From NCBI GenBank assembly GCA_033557465.1, contig CM066039.1:394773440-394837439 (forward strand): 64,000 bases of DNA, in the 5' to 3' direction. Source of the DNA: Ichthyophis bannanicus (taxonomy: Eukaryota > Chordata > Amphibia > Gymnophiona > Ichthyophiidae). Below, one piece after another: positions 32,259 to 42,407 of this stretch (position 1 is the stretch's first letter; every line of letters starts with the position of its first letter). The translations under genes and the position numbers were made by a program. Under the pieces are notes generated by a model. It was not told the DNA's origin. It saw nothing but the letters and a program-made list of their open reading frames with translations, and did not search any database.

Positions 32259-33239
32259 CTAGCAATAGCATTTATATAAAGAACAGTCCATGTAAATAGT
32301 TTCATCTGCTGTATTTCCCCCTGCATCAACAATCATAGGGTCAATATCATACATTGGCACAGATGAGTCTTTCATTAAGGCACTATCATGAGAATGCTTA
32401 TTCCCTTGCTGCCATTCTCTATTATAGATAGGGTCTGGATCAGTGTTCATACCTGAGCCTCTCCTGCCATCATAATTCCTCTCTGTAAAGCCTGGCCAAT
32501 ATGTAATCCAATTCTGATGTCCAGCCTTCCAATCTTGATCCCTGGACACTGGATCTCCTCTCACATACCTTCTGGCCTTGGTCTGAAAGTCCCTTCCACA
32601 TGCAGTCTTCTCTCTTCCAGGTAGCCACTGGTGATTCCTATCTCTGCCACTCCATTCCTCTGGCTGAATCCAGTCCAATGGACTCTGCTGGCTTTTGGAA
32701 TACCTCCCAGTATGAGTACTGCCTTGGAATCTCCCAGACCTTCCAATGGCCTTTCTTCTCTTCCTTCCAGAGAGTTTCCTTCTCTCTCTATCTGCTTGGC
32801 TTGGCTTCTGTTTCTCCAGGTGATACTGGTGCTTGTAGCCGTTGCTGTCTCTGTATCTCTTCCTCCCTCTGTAGCTGTTGCTGAAGCTGTTCTTGAAACT
32901 GGGCTGGAGCTTGTAGTAACTGTTATCTGAAGAATAAGCTCTATTCTTATTCTGTCCTAATGTGTGCTGCTCCCTAACACAGCGCAGCTGTGTTGAATCA
33001 GGCCCTGCCCTTTGAGATGAGTGCTTAGGGATTACCTCATAGCTCTCTTGATTGCACACACATTCTCTCACTTCAGCCCCTCTCATGGCTGCTGGAAACC
33101 TGGTGCATTCTGGGACTGGTAGTCTTTTATGTGAAAACTCTGTTTTCTTGCTTCTACCAGAACTGACAGGTTGCTTGTTCAGAGTCACATCATCTTTTCT
33201 ATAGCTCCTACCTGAGCTATGATAAGCCTCCTTATCACA
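32259..33239 (-). CDS. LTR-embedded ORF, intact, unknown function
   Basis: The frame is open from the first base of the LTR (TGT GAT AAG GAG) for 326 codons to the stop at 32259-32261, without interruption, in the same register in which pol enters the LTR of the 18669 element. The N-terminal part has TLNKQPV and KRLPVPECT, both also present in the 60802 ORF. The middle is Tyr/Ser/Arg/Lys-rich (SNSYRGRKRYRDSNGYK, RKLSGRKRRKAIGR). A conserved segment SRDQDWKAGHQNWITYWP aligns with SRDSDWRAGHRSFATYLP in the 60802 ORF. The end is acidic (DIDPMIVDAG) and closes with YMDCSLYKCYC. Possibly nucleic-acid binding from composition only. No ATG near the start. Confidence 0.65.
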   Translation of the reverse strand, partial: CDKEAYHSSGRSYRKDDVTLNKQPVSSGRSKKTEFSHKRLPVPECTRFPAAMRGAEVRECVCNQESYEVIPKHSSQRAGPDSTQLRCVREQHTLGQNKNRAYSSDNSYYKLQPSFKNSFSNSYRGRKRYRDSNGYKHQYHLEKQKPSQADRERRKLSGRKRRKAIGRSGRFQGSTHTGRYSKSQQSPLDWIQPEEWSGRDRNHQWLPGREKTACGRDFQTKARRYVRGDPVSRDQDWKAGHQNWITYWPGFTERNYDGRRGSGMNTDPDPIYNREWQQGNKHSHDSALMKDSSVPMYDIDPMIVDAGGNTADETIYMDCSLYKCYC

Positions 33240-33243
33240 AGCT

Positions 33244-34190
33244 GCACCCCCCAAGCCTTCACACTCTGCGCAGCTGCACCCCCTAAGCCTTCACACTGCA
33301 TGGCTGTACCCCCCAAGCCTTCACACTCTGTGCAGATGCACCCCCCAAGCCTTCACACTCTGCGCAGCTGCACCCCCTAAGCCTTCACACTGCATGGCTG
33401 TACCCCCCAAGCCTTCACACTCTGTGCAGATGCACCCCCCAAGCCTTCACACTCTGCGCAGCTGCACCCCCTAAGCCTTCACACTGCATGGCTGTACCCC
33501 CCAAGCCTTCACACTCTGTGCAGCTGCACCCCCCAAGCCTTCACACTCTGCGCGGCTGCACCCCCCAATCCTTCACACTCTGTGCAGATGCACCCCCCAA
33601 GCCTTCACACTCTGCGCGTCTGCACCCCCAAGACTTCACACTCTGCGCAGCTGCACCCCCTAAGCCTTCACACTGCATGGCTGTACCCCCCAAGACTTCA
33701 CACTCTGTGCAGCTGCACCCCCTAAGCCTTCACACTGCATGGCTGTACCCCCCAAGCCTTCACACTCTGTGCAGATGCACCCCCCAAGCCTTCACACTCT
33801 GCGCGGCTGCACCCCCTAAGCCTTCACACTCTGTGCAGATGCACCCCCCAAGCCTTCACACTCCGCGCGGCTGCACCCCCCAAGCCTTCACACTCTGTGC
33901 AGCTGCACCCCCCCAGCCGGCACACTCTGCGCAGCTGCACCCCCTAAGCCTTCACACTGCATGGCTGTACCCCCCAAGCCTTCACACTCTGTGCAGATGC
34001 ACCCCCCAAGCCTTCACACTCTGCGCGGCTGCACCCCCTAAGCCTTCACACTCTGTGCAGATGCACCCCCCAAGCCTTCACACTCTGCGCGGCTGCACCC
34101 CCAAGCCTTCACACTCTGCACGGCTGCACCCCCAAGCCTTCATACTGCACAGCTGCACCCCCCAAGCCTTCTTACTGCACAGCTGCACCG
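33244..34190. repeat. minisatellite array, right part, with higher-order repeat
   Basis: About 31 units of 29-32 bp. In 33240-33500 and again at about 33630-33800 and 33920-34060 three unit types follow in fixed order (CTCTGCGCAGCTGCACCCCCTAAG, CTGCATGGCTGTACCCCCCAAG, CTCTGTGCAGATGCACCCCCCAAG), making a higher-order unit of about 90 bp. Confidence 0.9.
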
Positions 34191-34224
34191 CTCGCACAGG
34201 GCTAGGTACGGTCCTGACTGTCAC

Positions 34225-36278
34225 CCTTTTTCCGAAAGGTAGCTGATCCTGCTGGACATGCAGCCAAACACACGTGTACTTTCCACATCCTTCTACATAG
34301 CTTCTAAAGTCTCCATGTTCAGTCTTCTGTAAAACACTCAGGAAACTTGGGTGGCCCGGTTACTCCTACACCACCTATACAAAGGTGGGCTCCACATTTG
34401 GGAAAATAAATCACAGAAGCAAATTTAGGAGTCTAATTTGGGAACTGACTTCCAAATGTTTGCTCATTCTACTTCTCAAACTGAGATGCAAAATTCTAAG
34501 CAGAAGTGAATCTGTGTCTGAAGGCACCATCGCACGATTGCTAACCTGCTCCCAGCGGCTCAGAATTCGGGGAAAGGTCCACTATTGAAAGTGACCAGGA
34601 CCTGATGAGGGTGAAATTGTGAAAAGTCAGAGTACATGCTCAGTTTTAAAGGGGGGGGGGGGGTTTCCTGCTGGTTCATTTTTAATTTTTGTTTTCATCT
34701 TTTTTGGTTTCTTTAAAATAGAAAGAGTAAAACAAATATTAAAAAATGAACCTAAAAAATCATTTGGCTTCCCTCCCTCCCCCAAGCAGCTCCTGCTAGC
34801 ACTAATGTAATTTAAAAAACTCCAGACCACCCTCGGGCCCCTGGACCCCCAAATCTCCCTTTGTCTTATGCGCTGTCTTCCAAGGGCTGGAGAAACGCCC
34901 TGTTGTTCCTGTCCTACCACTTGGTGGTAGCTGACCCAAGACTGGCACCATTTTATTGTACCTCTGAAATGCAATAACTGTTCCAAAAACCAAGTCACAC
35001 AACTAATTAATTATTGATCAACTCTCACCCAAAAATGTTTATATCAAAAAATACTAAAAAGAATAGAAGACAAAGAATCCAAAAAATCAGAAGAGAAAAA
35101 AAGACTTCTTGTTGCGCCAGCTCGTACACGGCCTCTACGGTATCACATCAGTGGTCTTTCAAAAAACTCCTTCTGCCTGTGTTTTAAGGTCTCTTTCTTG
35201 ACTGTGCAGTCAGCAGACCTCACACTGACTCCTTTCCTGAGGCAGGCTCACTAGCTATTGGATAATAAACTTCTTATTTTGAAAGATTACAGGTAAATCT
35301 ATTGGACTAGTAACAGTGGGCAGGTCCTAGCAGTCTGGCCTTAACAGTAAGTGTTGGTGACTGGCAATGGTGGACAGACCTTAGGAATGAGGGTCACTGA
35401 CCAAACTGGTGGGTAGGCCATAGAAGGGAATATTAGTGACTGAGGACAAGAAGCAGATCCTAGCTATCAGTGTCAGTGACAACACACAATTGTCAGGCTC
35501 ATGGAGTGAGGGTCAGTAACCGCTGACAGCAATGAGTCTTCACTTTCAGACCACAGCATTAGGGCAGAGCGATATGAAATGGGATGATGATGGTCTCAGT
35601 TCAGTGCGTCCATAGCAGAAGCGTCACACCAGAGCTCCTATTGATTTCTGTGGAACTGTGAATTCTGCTGACCAGATGAGAAAGATGAAGAACACAGAGA
35701 CCTTGGCAACATTTCAGCTCCCTTCTTCCACGGGTTTTGAGCAGGAAGAGAGCTAAGGCCTGTTTTGCATTTTCTACTGTGGTTGATAAGATCTAATTTG
35801 ACTTTCAACATAAAGTGCAAAGCATTTACCTCTTTAAAGGAAACACTGGCAGAGAATTACTTTTTGTCCAGCATAGAGGAATCACTAAGGCTAAAACCGA
35901 AAAACCTGCAGAGCTGGAAATATGCAAAACTTTGGGGGATTCTTAGAAAATAGGAGAACATTTAAAATACAGGAAGAGGTAGGAACAGAGAAAACCTTTA
36001 CTCAGGAATGACCCAAGGGTGATGCGGGCCCATGTGCGGAGACTCATTGTGGGGCCTCATTTGCATAATAAGAACGACAAGCAAACTTATTTGGTCAGTG
36101 CTATGATCAGTTTAATAAGGAAGGAAGATAAGAAATGAGAAAAATATCCTGGAGGCTGGGAATTCAAATCATAGTGCACAGGTTAGATTAGACTCTGCCC
36201 AGTTGGAAAAGTCCAGAAATCAGTAACAGTGAAGCTACCAGGCCACAAGACAACATTAAACTGAGATGCTCCCTTAAA
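34225..36278. other. no gene recognised
   Basis: AT-rich and mixed sequence with a G-run at 34650-34662. Open frames are short and unconvincing. Confidence 0.45.
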
Positions 36279-37450
36279 GTGCGAGATTTTCTTCAATTCT
36301 TGAAATTTAAGACCAGCCCATGCAGCGTCAACAACACAAAACCACAAACATTAAAGACTATCTGTATTCCAGTACCGCACCCTCCCCCCGCCAACACCCT
36401 ACTGTTGACTCCACAAAGGAAACAAAAAGAAAAAGCGCGAACCACAGCAAAGGACCTATAGAGCAAATCTATCATTCCACAACAACACTAACTTCCAAAA
36501 CTCTCACTAGGGGCCTACCTAGAAAAGGCAGCACCGTAAAGACTGCTGGGAACCCTAGAAAATCCATACACCTGCCAGGAATACCGAACAAGCCAGATTA
36601 CTATAGATCCTTATATAGAAACCCATTGCTAACAGAACACATGACCTCGGTCACACTTTTAGAACATAGATAGACTCTCACCAAGTAGCGAATAAGGGAC
36701 CACAAACTAAAAACAGAAATATGTAGACAACAATTTTACTGAAACCCCATGAAGTCAGGCACTCAGGCCATTTTACTTTTCTAACTGAGATGGTTCCAGT
36801 ATCTCTTTTCTGTCTTCAAAGTGACTCTTTTCCATTTCTTCTCTCTCCTCCTGTCTTCTTCTCTTCCTTCTCTACATATCTTTGGTGCTGATCTTTTCTC
36901 TTTATCTCATTTTTTCCATCTCTCTTCTCCGCATCTCTATCCGCACATATGTAAATTTTACCCCACACTCTCCTTTTCTCTCACCCTTCAGTCCTTTAGT
37001 GCCATTCTTACCCCTTTCTAGTGCTCCCATTGCCCTCGCTCTCTCCTTCCTCTGTTCCAATACCTTCTCTACCTTTCACTCCCTAGTTCCCTATTTCTAC
37101 CCTTTCTACTCACCCCTCAACTTTCATCTACTATCCTCTGCCTCTCATCTTCTCACAAGCTCTAGCCCCTTCCGTATCATTCATTCCCTCATTCCATACC
37201 ATCCACAGACATCCTGTACACCGGCACCTTAATTCATTCTCATATCACACAGATAACACCAATCCTTCCCACTGGTAGATACCACAGACACACCAAATCC
37301 GTCCCCTCTGCCTCCCAGCACCCCCCCCCCCCTCCGTCCACTGCCCCCCCCCAGACACCTCCTCCATCCCATTTCAAAGCAAACGTAAAACACCTTGAAA
37401 GCTCCCTGTTCAAAGAGCAATATAGAAAGTCCCATAAATAAATATATATA
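36279..37450 (+). mobile_element. probable L2 5' region or another LINE remnant
   Basis: 36320-36673 is a basic, Thr/Lys-rich open frame of unknown type (THSKGPIEQIYHS and similar). 36800-37160 is CT-rich. 37380-37440 reads like a LINE tail (CTTGAAAGCTCCCTGTTCAAAGAGCAATATAGAAAG, then AAATAAATA). L2 coding follows at 37665. Whether the 36.3-kb frame is an L2 ORF1 is open. Confidence 0.35.
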
Positions 37451-37659
37451 CAGGGTGGCCCAAAAAAAGTGAGAACATCTCGTAGCAAATAAGTTATTTA
37501 AAAATTCAAAAAGACAGATGTAAACGATTGACAAATTTAAAAAAAAGATGGCGACCGGAAATTGTCGAAATAAAGACATTATATAGCTAAAAAAGGTAAA
37601 TAATAAACTATTTAAGCTTTTAATTTACGAGATGTTCTCACTTTTTTTGGTCCACCCTG
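37451..37659. mobile_element. mariner/Tc1-type MITE
   Basis: 209 bp with 34-bp terminal inverted repeats differing at one position (CAGGGTGGCCCAAAAAAAGTG at left). TA-rich flanks (ATATATA on both sides) fit TA target duplication. No coding capacity. Confidence 0.9.
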
Positions 37660-39475
37660 TATATATACCTCCATCCCATTCAAAGACATTCAACATACCA
37701 ACAAAGCAGCAAGTAGAAGACATTATATCTGAACTAAACACAACAACATCAACGTCAGACCCATGCCCAGTGATGTGGCTCAAAGCTACAAAAAGCCAAC
37801 TCTCTCATCACATTCAAAAAATCGTCAAAGATTCACTCCAACAAGGATACGTGCCGCAACCCCTAAAGCACGCAATGATATGACCAATACTTAAAAGTAG
37901 CAATCTGAGCCCCTCTGAACCAAAATCATACCGTCCCATCTCCAGCCTTCCATTTCTTGCGAAAATTGTGGAAAAGGCAGTGCAAAGGCAACTTCAGGAC
38001 CATATTGATATAAATGCCCCACTGGACATACATCAGCATGGATTTAAGCCACAACATGGCGTGGAAACACTACTAACCTCCCTCTTTGACAACCTCCTAA
38101 GAGGCATGGACGACATAAAAAATGACTTCCTGCTAGTGTTCATGGACTTCTCAGCGGCCTTTGACACTGTGTCTCACACCAAGCTATTGCAACGCTTACA
38201 ACAGATAGGACTATGCAAGAATACCCTGAAGTGGTTTACATCATACCTGGAAGGGCGAACGTAACAAGTCAAATGCGACCAAAAGAAATCATCTACATAC
38301 AGCCTATATGCAACATCATCAAGCACCACACATTTCACTATCACATCTATGCTGACGATATTATGGTGTATGCTCCAATCAACCTACTAGCACTAGACAC
38401 CACAACAATAACCAAATGCCTCGAAGACATGAATGACTGGCTCATAGCCAACAACTTAACGGTCAACTACGATAAAACTGAGGCAATGTTCCTCACCAGG
38501 AACCCCACCTTCATACCTCCACAAACTATCAGCATCTTAGACAAACACATAGTAGTCAAAGAAGAAGTTAAATATCTGGGCATCACACTAGACAGAGGTC
38601 TAAACCTGAAATCCCACATCACCAAAACTGCAAACAAGGCCTATCAACGATTGAAAACAATTAGACAAATCAAACCAATGCTCCGTCAGGACCACTTCCG
38701 CACAGTGTGCCAAGCACTCATTACACCATTGCTTCATTACGGAAACTCACTATATCAAGGCCTTCCTCAGCAGACACTCCACCCACTACAGATGGTACAA
38801 AACACCACAGCACGAATCATTCCAGACACACCATGGACCGAGCACATCACTCCCGTCCTACAGCAACTGCACTGGCTCCCAATGATGACAAGAGATAAAT
38901 ACAAAACAATCATGATCATCTTCAAAGTCATTCACCATCTCTCAGCAGACGCACTCCAAAATGTCATAACAAGGGATATCAGCAATAGACCAAGAAGAAC
39001 CAATAACGACAACATGATCGGTATACCTGCAGGCTATCACAAAACCAAACAAATAACTTCAAAAAGAGCACCATCACTACTGGCATCCACACTATGGAAC
39101 TCCCTCCCAACGAGCCTGAGAGCATTAGATGACCTCACAGACTTCCGAAAAGCCTCAAAACATTTCTATTTATAGAAATATAGGAGCATCCAGGCAACAC
39201 CCCATACCCAAACTGAAATACCACTTACGCTGCCAGCTAAGTACGCACCATCCTATCCACACACACAAGTTTATCATACCACGTTATTAAATACCCTAAT
39301 ATTAAATGTTACCTTTAATTGTACTGTCTAAATGCTGTTATGTAACTGTACTGTCTAAATGTTTACACGTACCCTAATGTTAAATGTAACCCTCCAATTG
39401 TAATGTGATATGACGTGACCACCTTGATTGAAGGATAAGGTGGCATACAAATCTGTCTAAATAAATAAATATATA
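37660..39475 (+). pseudogene. L2 LINE reverse transcriptase and 3' UTR
   Basis: Plus-strand L2-clade RT. 37632-37883 carries the finger region (STSDPCPVMWLKA). 37968-38264 has HQHGFKPQHGVETLLTSL and LVFMDFSAAFDTVSH. 38213-39175 (320 codons) has HIYADDIMVYAP (catalytic ADD), NYDKTEAMFLTRN, VKYLGITLDRGLNL, LHWLPMMTRDKYK and ALWNSLPTSLRAL-like SLLASTLWNSLP. The segment with the GVPQGS motif between SYLEGRT (about 38262) and the ADD block is deleted. The 3' UTR ends TGGCATACAAATCTGTCTAAATAAATAAA near 39470. Long frames suggest a younger copy than the other L2s. Confidence 0.9.
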
Positions 39476-40097
39476 CCCACAAAGGAACAGCTACGGAAGA
39501 ACCAAAGGGCCAAACTAAATTCATGAGCCCAAAGTGCTCCACCAATCAAGTTCCGAATTTAAGCCGTTCGGAATAACGGTGTTTAAAGAAAAAAATCCAG
39601 CATTGTTCTAAAACCTGTAAACAATGCTCCCGATCTCCACCACGAGAGTCCAAAGGAACATGGTCAATAATGCATCACGTAAAATCTGAAAAGGTATGCT
39701 GTAATTGAACACAATGAGTAACAAGGGGGGCTGACAAAGTATTAGTGTGAATCCTCGATTTGTGCTCAGACAGGCGTTTCTTGATAGGACGGTTGGTCCG
39801 CCCTACATATTGAAGTCCACAAGGGCACGTTAGTAAGTAGACCACAAAAGAGGAGGTACATGTAGTATGCCATTTAATTGTGAAAAGACGATCCATCAAA
39901 AGATGTTTCCAAATAGAGCCAGTCTGAGATTGTTTACAGTGTGTACACTGTGCTAGATGGCATGAAAAATGATCTAGATCTTAATGAGCACGTTCAGGGC
40001 GATCCCCACCAACTGTAGAATGGTGGAGCACTTTGGGCTCATGAATTTTGTTTGGCCCTTTGGTTCTTCCGGTAGCTGTTCCTTTGTGGGTATATAT
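39470..40097 (-). mobile_element. Penelope-like element, 3' end with inverted terminal duplication
   Basis: The arms 39470-39543 and 40022-40097 are inverted copies (ATATACCCACAAAGGAACAGCTAC and so on, about 95 percent alike). Between them on the minus strand lies a GIY-YIG endonuclease end. Inverted partial copies at the ends are characteristic of Penelope-like elements. Confidence 0.75.
39555..39960 (-). pseudogene. Penelope GIY-YIG endonuclease, C-terminal fragment
   Basis: The minus strand at 39675-39899 encodes VVYLLTCPCGLQYVGRTNRP and KKRLSEHKSRIH. This is the GIY-YIG-type endonuclease of Penelope elements (here VYLL...QYVGRT), including the CPCG Cys pair. After a frame break it ends with CWIFSLNTVIPNGLNSELD, the usual C-terminus, running into the inverted arm. 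The reverse transcriptase part is absent. Confidence 0.8.
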
Positions 40098-40637
40098 TGC
40101 AACATCATTCATTATGACGTCAGGCGCTATCCTCTCTTGAGGGTCTGTGAGGAACTCTAAGCTGAGACTTGATGGAGTGATTACTAAATGCTGTATTTTG
40201 GACATTCCACTATCTTGGGAGAGCTATATCAACAAACTACTAGAGAAAGGGTCTTTGGACCCGAAATGCGGTACTGTGTCGTCAATCGCTCTTGTGGAAT
40301 GCTCTCTCTTTGGTTCACTCGTAGTCTTCAGTTTGGGTGTTTCCATTTTCCAACTGCTCTCATGCACTGTTTGGTTCCAGCTGCCAGCTAAGTATCAGAA
40401 TTTATATTGCATTATTCCTTAGCAATGTGGCTTTTTGGTACCTTTTTGAAGGTTTGCACTTTCTCACTTTTGCATAATTTTCATTTAGAGATCAAAACGG
40501 AGTGGTCCTTTTTTCGGAGGGGCCTTTTCCTTCCCCCCTGCATAACGGACATTCCAACATATAAATGTATTTATTGTGTGTATTTTCCCATACATTTTTC
40601 TTGGGATCAGATTTATTTTCACTGGTTTGTGAAGTTC
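40098..40637 (+). other. Penelope-terminal-repeat-like sequence with a hammerhead-like motif
   Basis: Non-coding. 40249-40280 reads GGGTCTTTGGACCC, GAAA, then a short weak stem (GCGG TA CTGT) and GTC, the order expected for helix II, the GAAA core and the cleavage-site side of a minimal type I hammerhead as found in Penelope terminal repeats. The CTGATGA core is degenerate (CTAGAGA just upstream). Confidence 0.4.
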
Positions 40638-41127
40638 TGATGGCAGAACATTTCTATACAGAAAGACACAATAAAGTTGCGCACCTCATCACTGTGCACG
40701 AAAAGCACCGGGATCATGACCCTAAGAGAATTACAGAGAGTGAGGAGGTTATGATCACCTGGGATACTCCCATTCCGACCGATAAAAAGCTGGATGCGAG
40801 GAAGCCGGATATTGTGCTTAAGGAGAAAAGCACAAGAACGGCATTGATAATAGAGGTGTCAGTTCCAAGCGACTACTCTGTGAATTGTGTGGAGAGGCAG
40901 AAGATCCTAAAATATCCAGAGATGTAGTCAGAGACCAAGAAAATGTGGTAGAAAGATAAAGAAATATTTCCCATCGTGTTGGGTGCCACAGGCTTGGTAA
41001 AGAAGAATTTCCAAGCACATTTTGACAAACTACCCAAACATGTTACATCATATGAACTCCAGCAGGAGGCGCTCTTTGACACAATGCAAGTACTATGCCG
41101 AGCGTTAGCAGTAAATTTGAGAGACTG
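40638..41127 (+). pseudogene. C-terminal endonuclease domain of an R2/R4-type non-LTR element
   Basis: The frame at 40638-40927 encodes YTERHNKVAHLI, then DARKPDIVLKE and RTALIIEVSVPSDYSV. This is the pattern of the restriction-like (PD-D/E-K) endonuclease downstream of the CCHC motif in R2/R4/NeSL-type retrotransposons: RPD/KPD, then a hydrophobic strand with an acidic residue. Shifted frames after 40927 continue with KEEFPSTF- and MQVLCRALA-like sequence. RT and zinc fingers are missing. Exact clade not determined. Confidence 0.5.
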
Positions 41128-42040
41128 AGATCAGACTCCAAATACGCTGGTTTAGAGGTGAGATTCATGATCATCATGGTATGTGCAGAACCCACCCATT
41201 TGGAGAAACTGCCCTGATACAACCCACCATCCCCATAAATCACAACCCAAAAGCCCGGGGATTAACATTTCTACCGTAGGCACATTAGGACAAAATAGGC
41301 ATGGCCTGGGGTTATCTGGAGACATCACCTGGACCTCCAGGCTGTGGCAGGTCAGTGATTTACGGAGGAGCCGCAGCCCCTCCCAGAGGTTTATGAGTTG
41401 GGTCTGGTGCTGGTGCTGGGTGTCAGGTGCCACTGGGTCCAGCTCTGCACGGCAGTGGCGGTGGCAGGGAGCATGATAAGAGACAACTGAGAGCAGGGCC
41501 ATGTGCACAAAACATGCCTAGGCCGACTCTGCCTTTACTGAAACACAGGCATGTAAGAATGAAACAAATGATATAGACAGCAAAACCAGTCCCAAAAGGG
41601 CCGATATTCAAAGCTTCCAGTCCAGAAATGAGGTGCTGCTATCCAGATAGTGCATCTTGGTACCTTGCAGACCACCTCTGCACTACTCTGTGCCAATAAT
41701 CCAGCTAGCAATGATTATCCGAATAATTGACACTTTCTGCTGTCCTAAGTTATGCAGATAACGGTGCTGAATATCCGGAGGTCTTAAATATATCAGGCTG
41801 TAAATACATTAATAGTCCTCAGGACCAACCTAGACTAAGGCCTGGAACCCTGACGCATCTTCTCTCTAACTAGCTACCCCTCCACTCCACCCCACCTCCA
41901 CCCCCAAAGGACCCAGAAGGCAGGGCACTGCCTTCCAAAAAGCCAGGGTCCTTGGTCCTCATCACATCCTCTCTCCCATGGATGACCTTGAGCCACCCCA
42001 ACAGGCCATCTAGTCAATATTCCTATCTTTAAAAATAAAA
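41128..42040. other. no gene; MITE-like GATATTCA repeat at 41590-41790
   Basis: 41603-41790 begins CCGATATTCAAAGC and ends GGTGCTGAATATCCGG, an inverted pair like that at 14887-14930. No coding signal elsewhere. Confidence 0.4.
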
Positions 42041-42341
42041 GGAGTGGAGGAGTGGCCTAGTGGTTGGGGCAAGGTACTTCAGGCCAGAAGGTTGGGGTTT
42101 CAAATCCAACTAGAGGACAGCAACCTTGGGCCGGAAGGACTGGGGTTTCTAGTCCCACAGGTGCTCCTTGTGGTCTTGGGCAAGCCACTTAACCCTCCAT
42201 AGCCCATGTTCCCTGTAAAATAGTTATCTCCAAGTTATAATGCCCTGTTCAATGTAATTTCAGTTTGTTCAATGTAAACCACACTGATGCAGAATAGTGC
42301 GGTATATAAGAGAATGTAAATAAAATAAATAAAAATAGCTC
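42041..42341 (+). mobile_element. tRNA-derived SINE, copy A
   Basis: The tRNA-like head has A box TGGCCTAGTGG (42053-42063) and B box GGTTTCAAATCC (42096-42107). The body carries CACAGGTGCTCCTTGTGG and GGCAAGCCACTTAACCC. The tail CCCTGTTCAATGTAATTTCAG...GTAAACC...GTGCGGTATATAAG and an AAATAAAATAAAT run match the L2 3' end at 3225-3310. Confidence 0.85.
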
Positions 42342-42407
42342 CAGACGCTGGATCCAAGATGGAGGTGTGCTACGCTGAACGCTTGAGCCTACCTCTGGTG
42401 CCACTGC

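Larger units (their letters stand above)
31659..33239 (-). mobile_element. solo LTR (TGTGATAAGG family) inside the minisatellite
   Basis: On the minus strand it starts TGTGATAAGGAGGCTTATCATAG (33239) and ends CCGTCTGACA (31659), 1581 bp. AGCT flanks both sides (31655-31658, 33240-33243), so it is a clean insertion with a 4-bp duplication. It contains a 326-codon ORF and AATAAA at 31825-31830. Close relative of the LTR at 60756. Confidence 0.92.
30983..34216. mobile_element. hAT-like element with an internal minisatellite
   Basis: The left end CAGGGCCGTACCGGGCTAG and the inverted right end CAGGACCGTACCTAGCCCTG match, and both continue with GCCCTGTGCGA. Flanks are ACTGTCAA (30975-30982) and ACTGTCAC (34217-34224), a 7/8-match 8-bp duplication typical of hAT. 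The interior has no transposase: it holds a perfect hairpin, then a 30-32 bp tandem array split by a solo LTR. Confidence 0.75.

Noticed and set aside
33244..34190. Regular 30-bp repeats resembling a CRISPR array
   Set aside because: Units are directly adjacent with no unique spacers, and the setting is vertebrate DNA. It is a minisatellite.
33488..34246. 252-codon open frame with repeated PPKPSHS-type peptide
   Set aside because: It is a translation of the 30-32 bp minisatellite; unit lengths vary and other frames are open too, so it shows composition rather than a gene.
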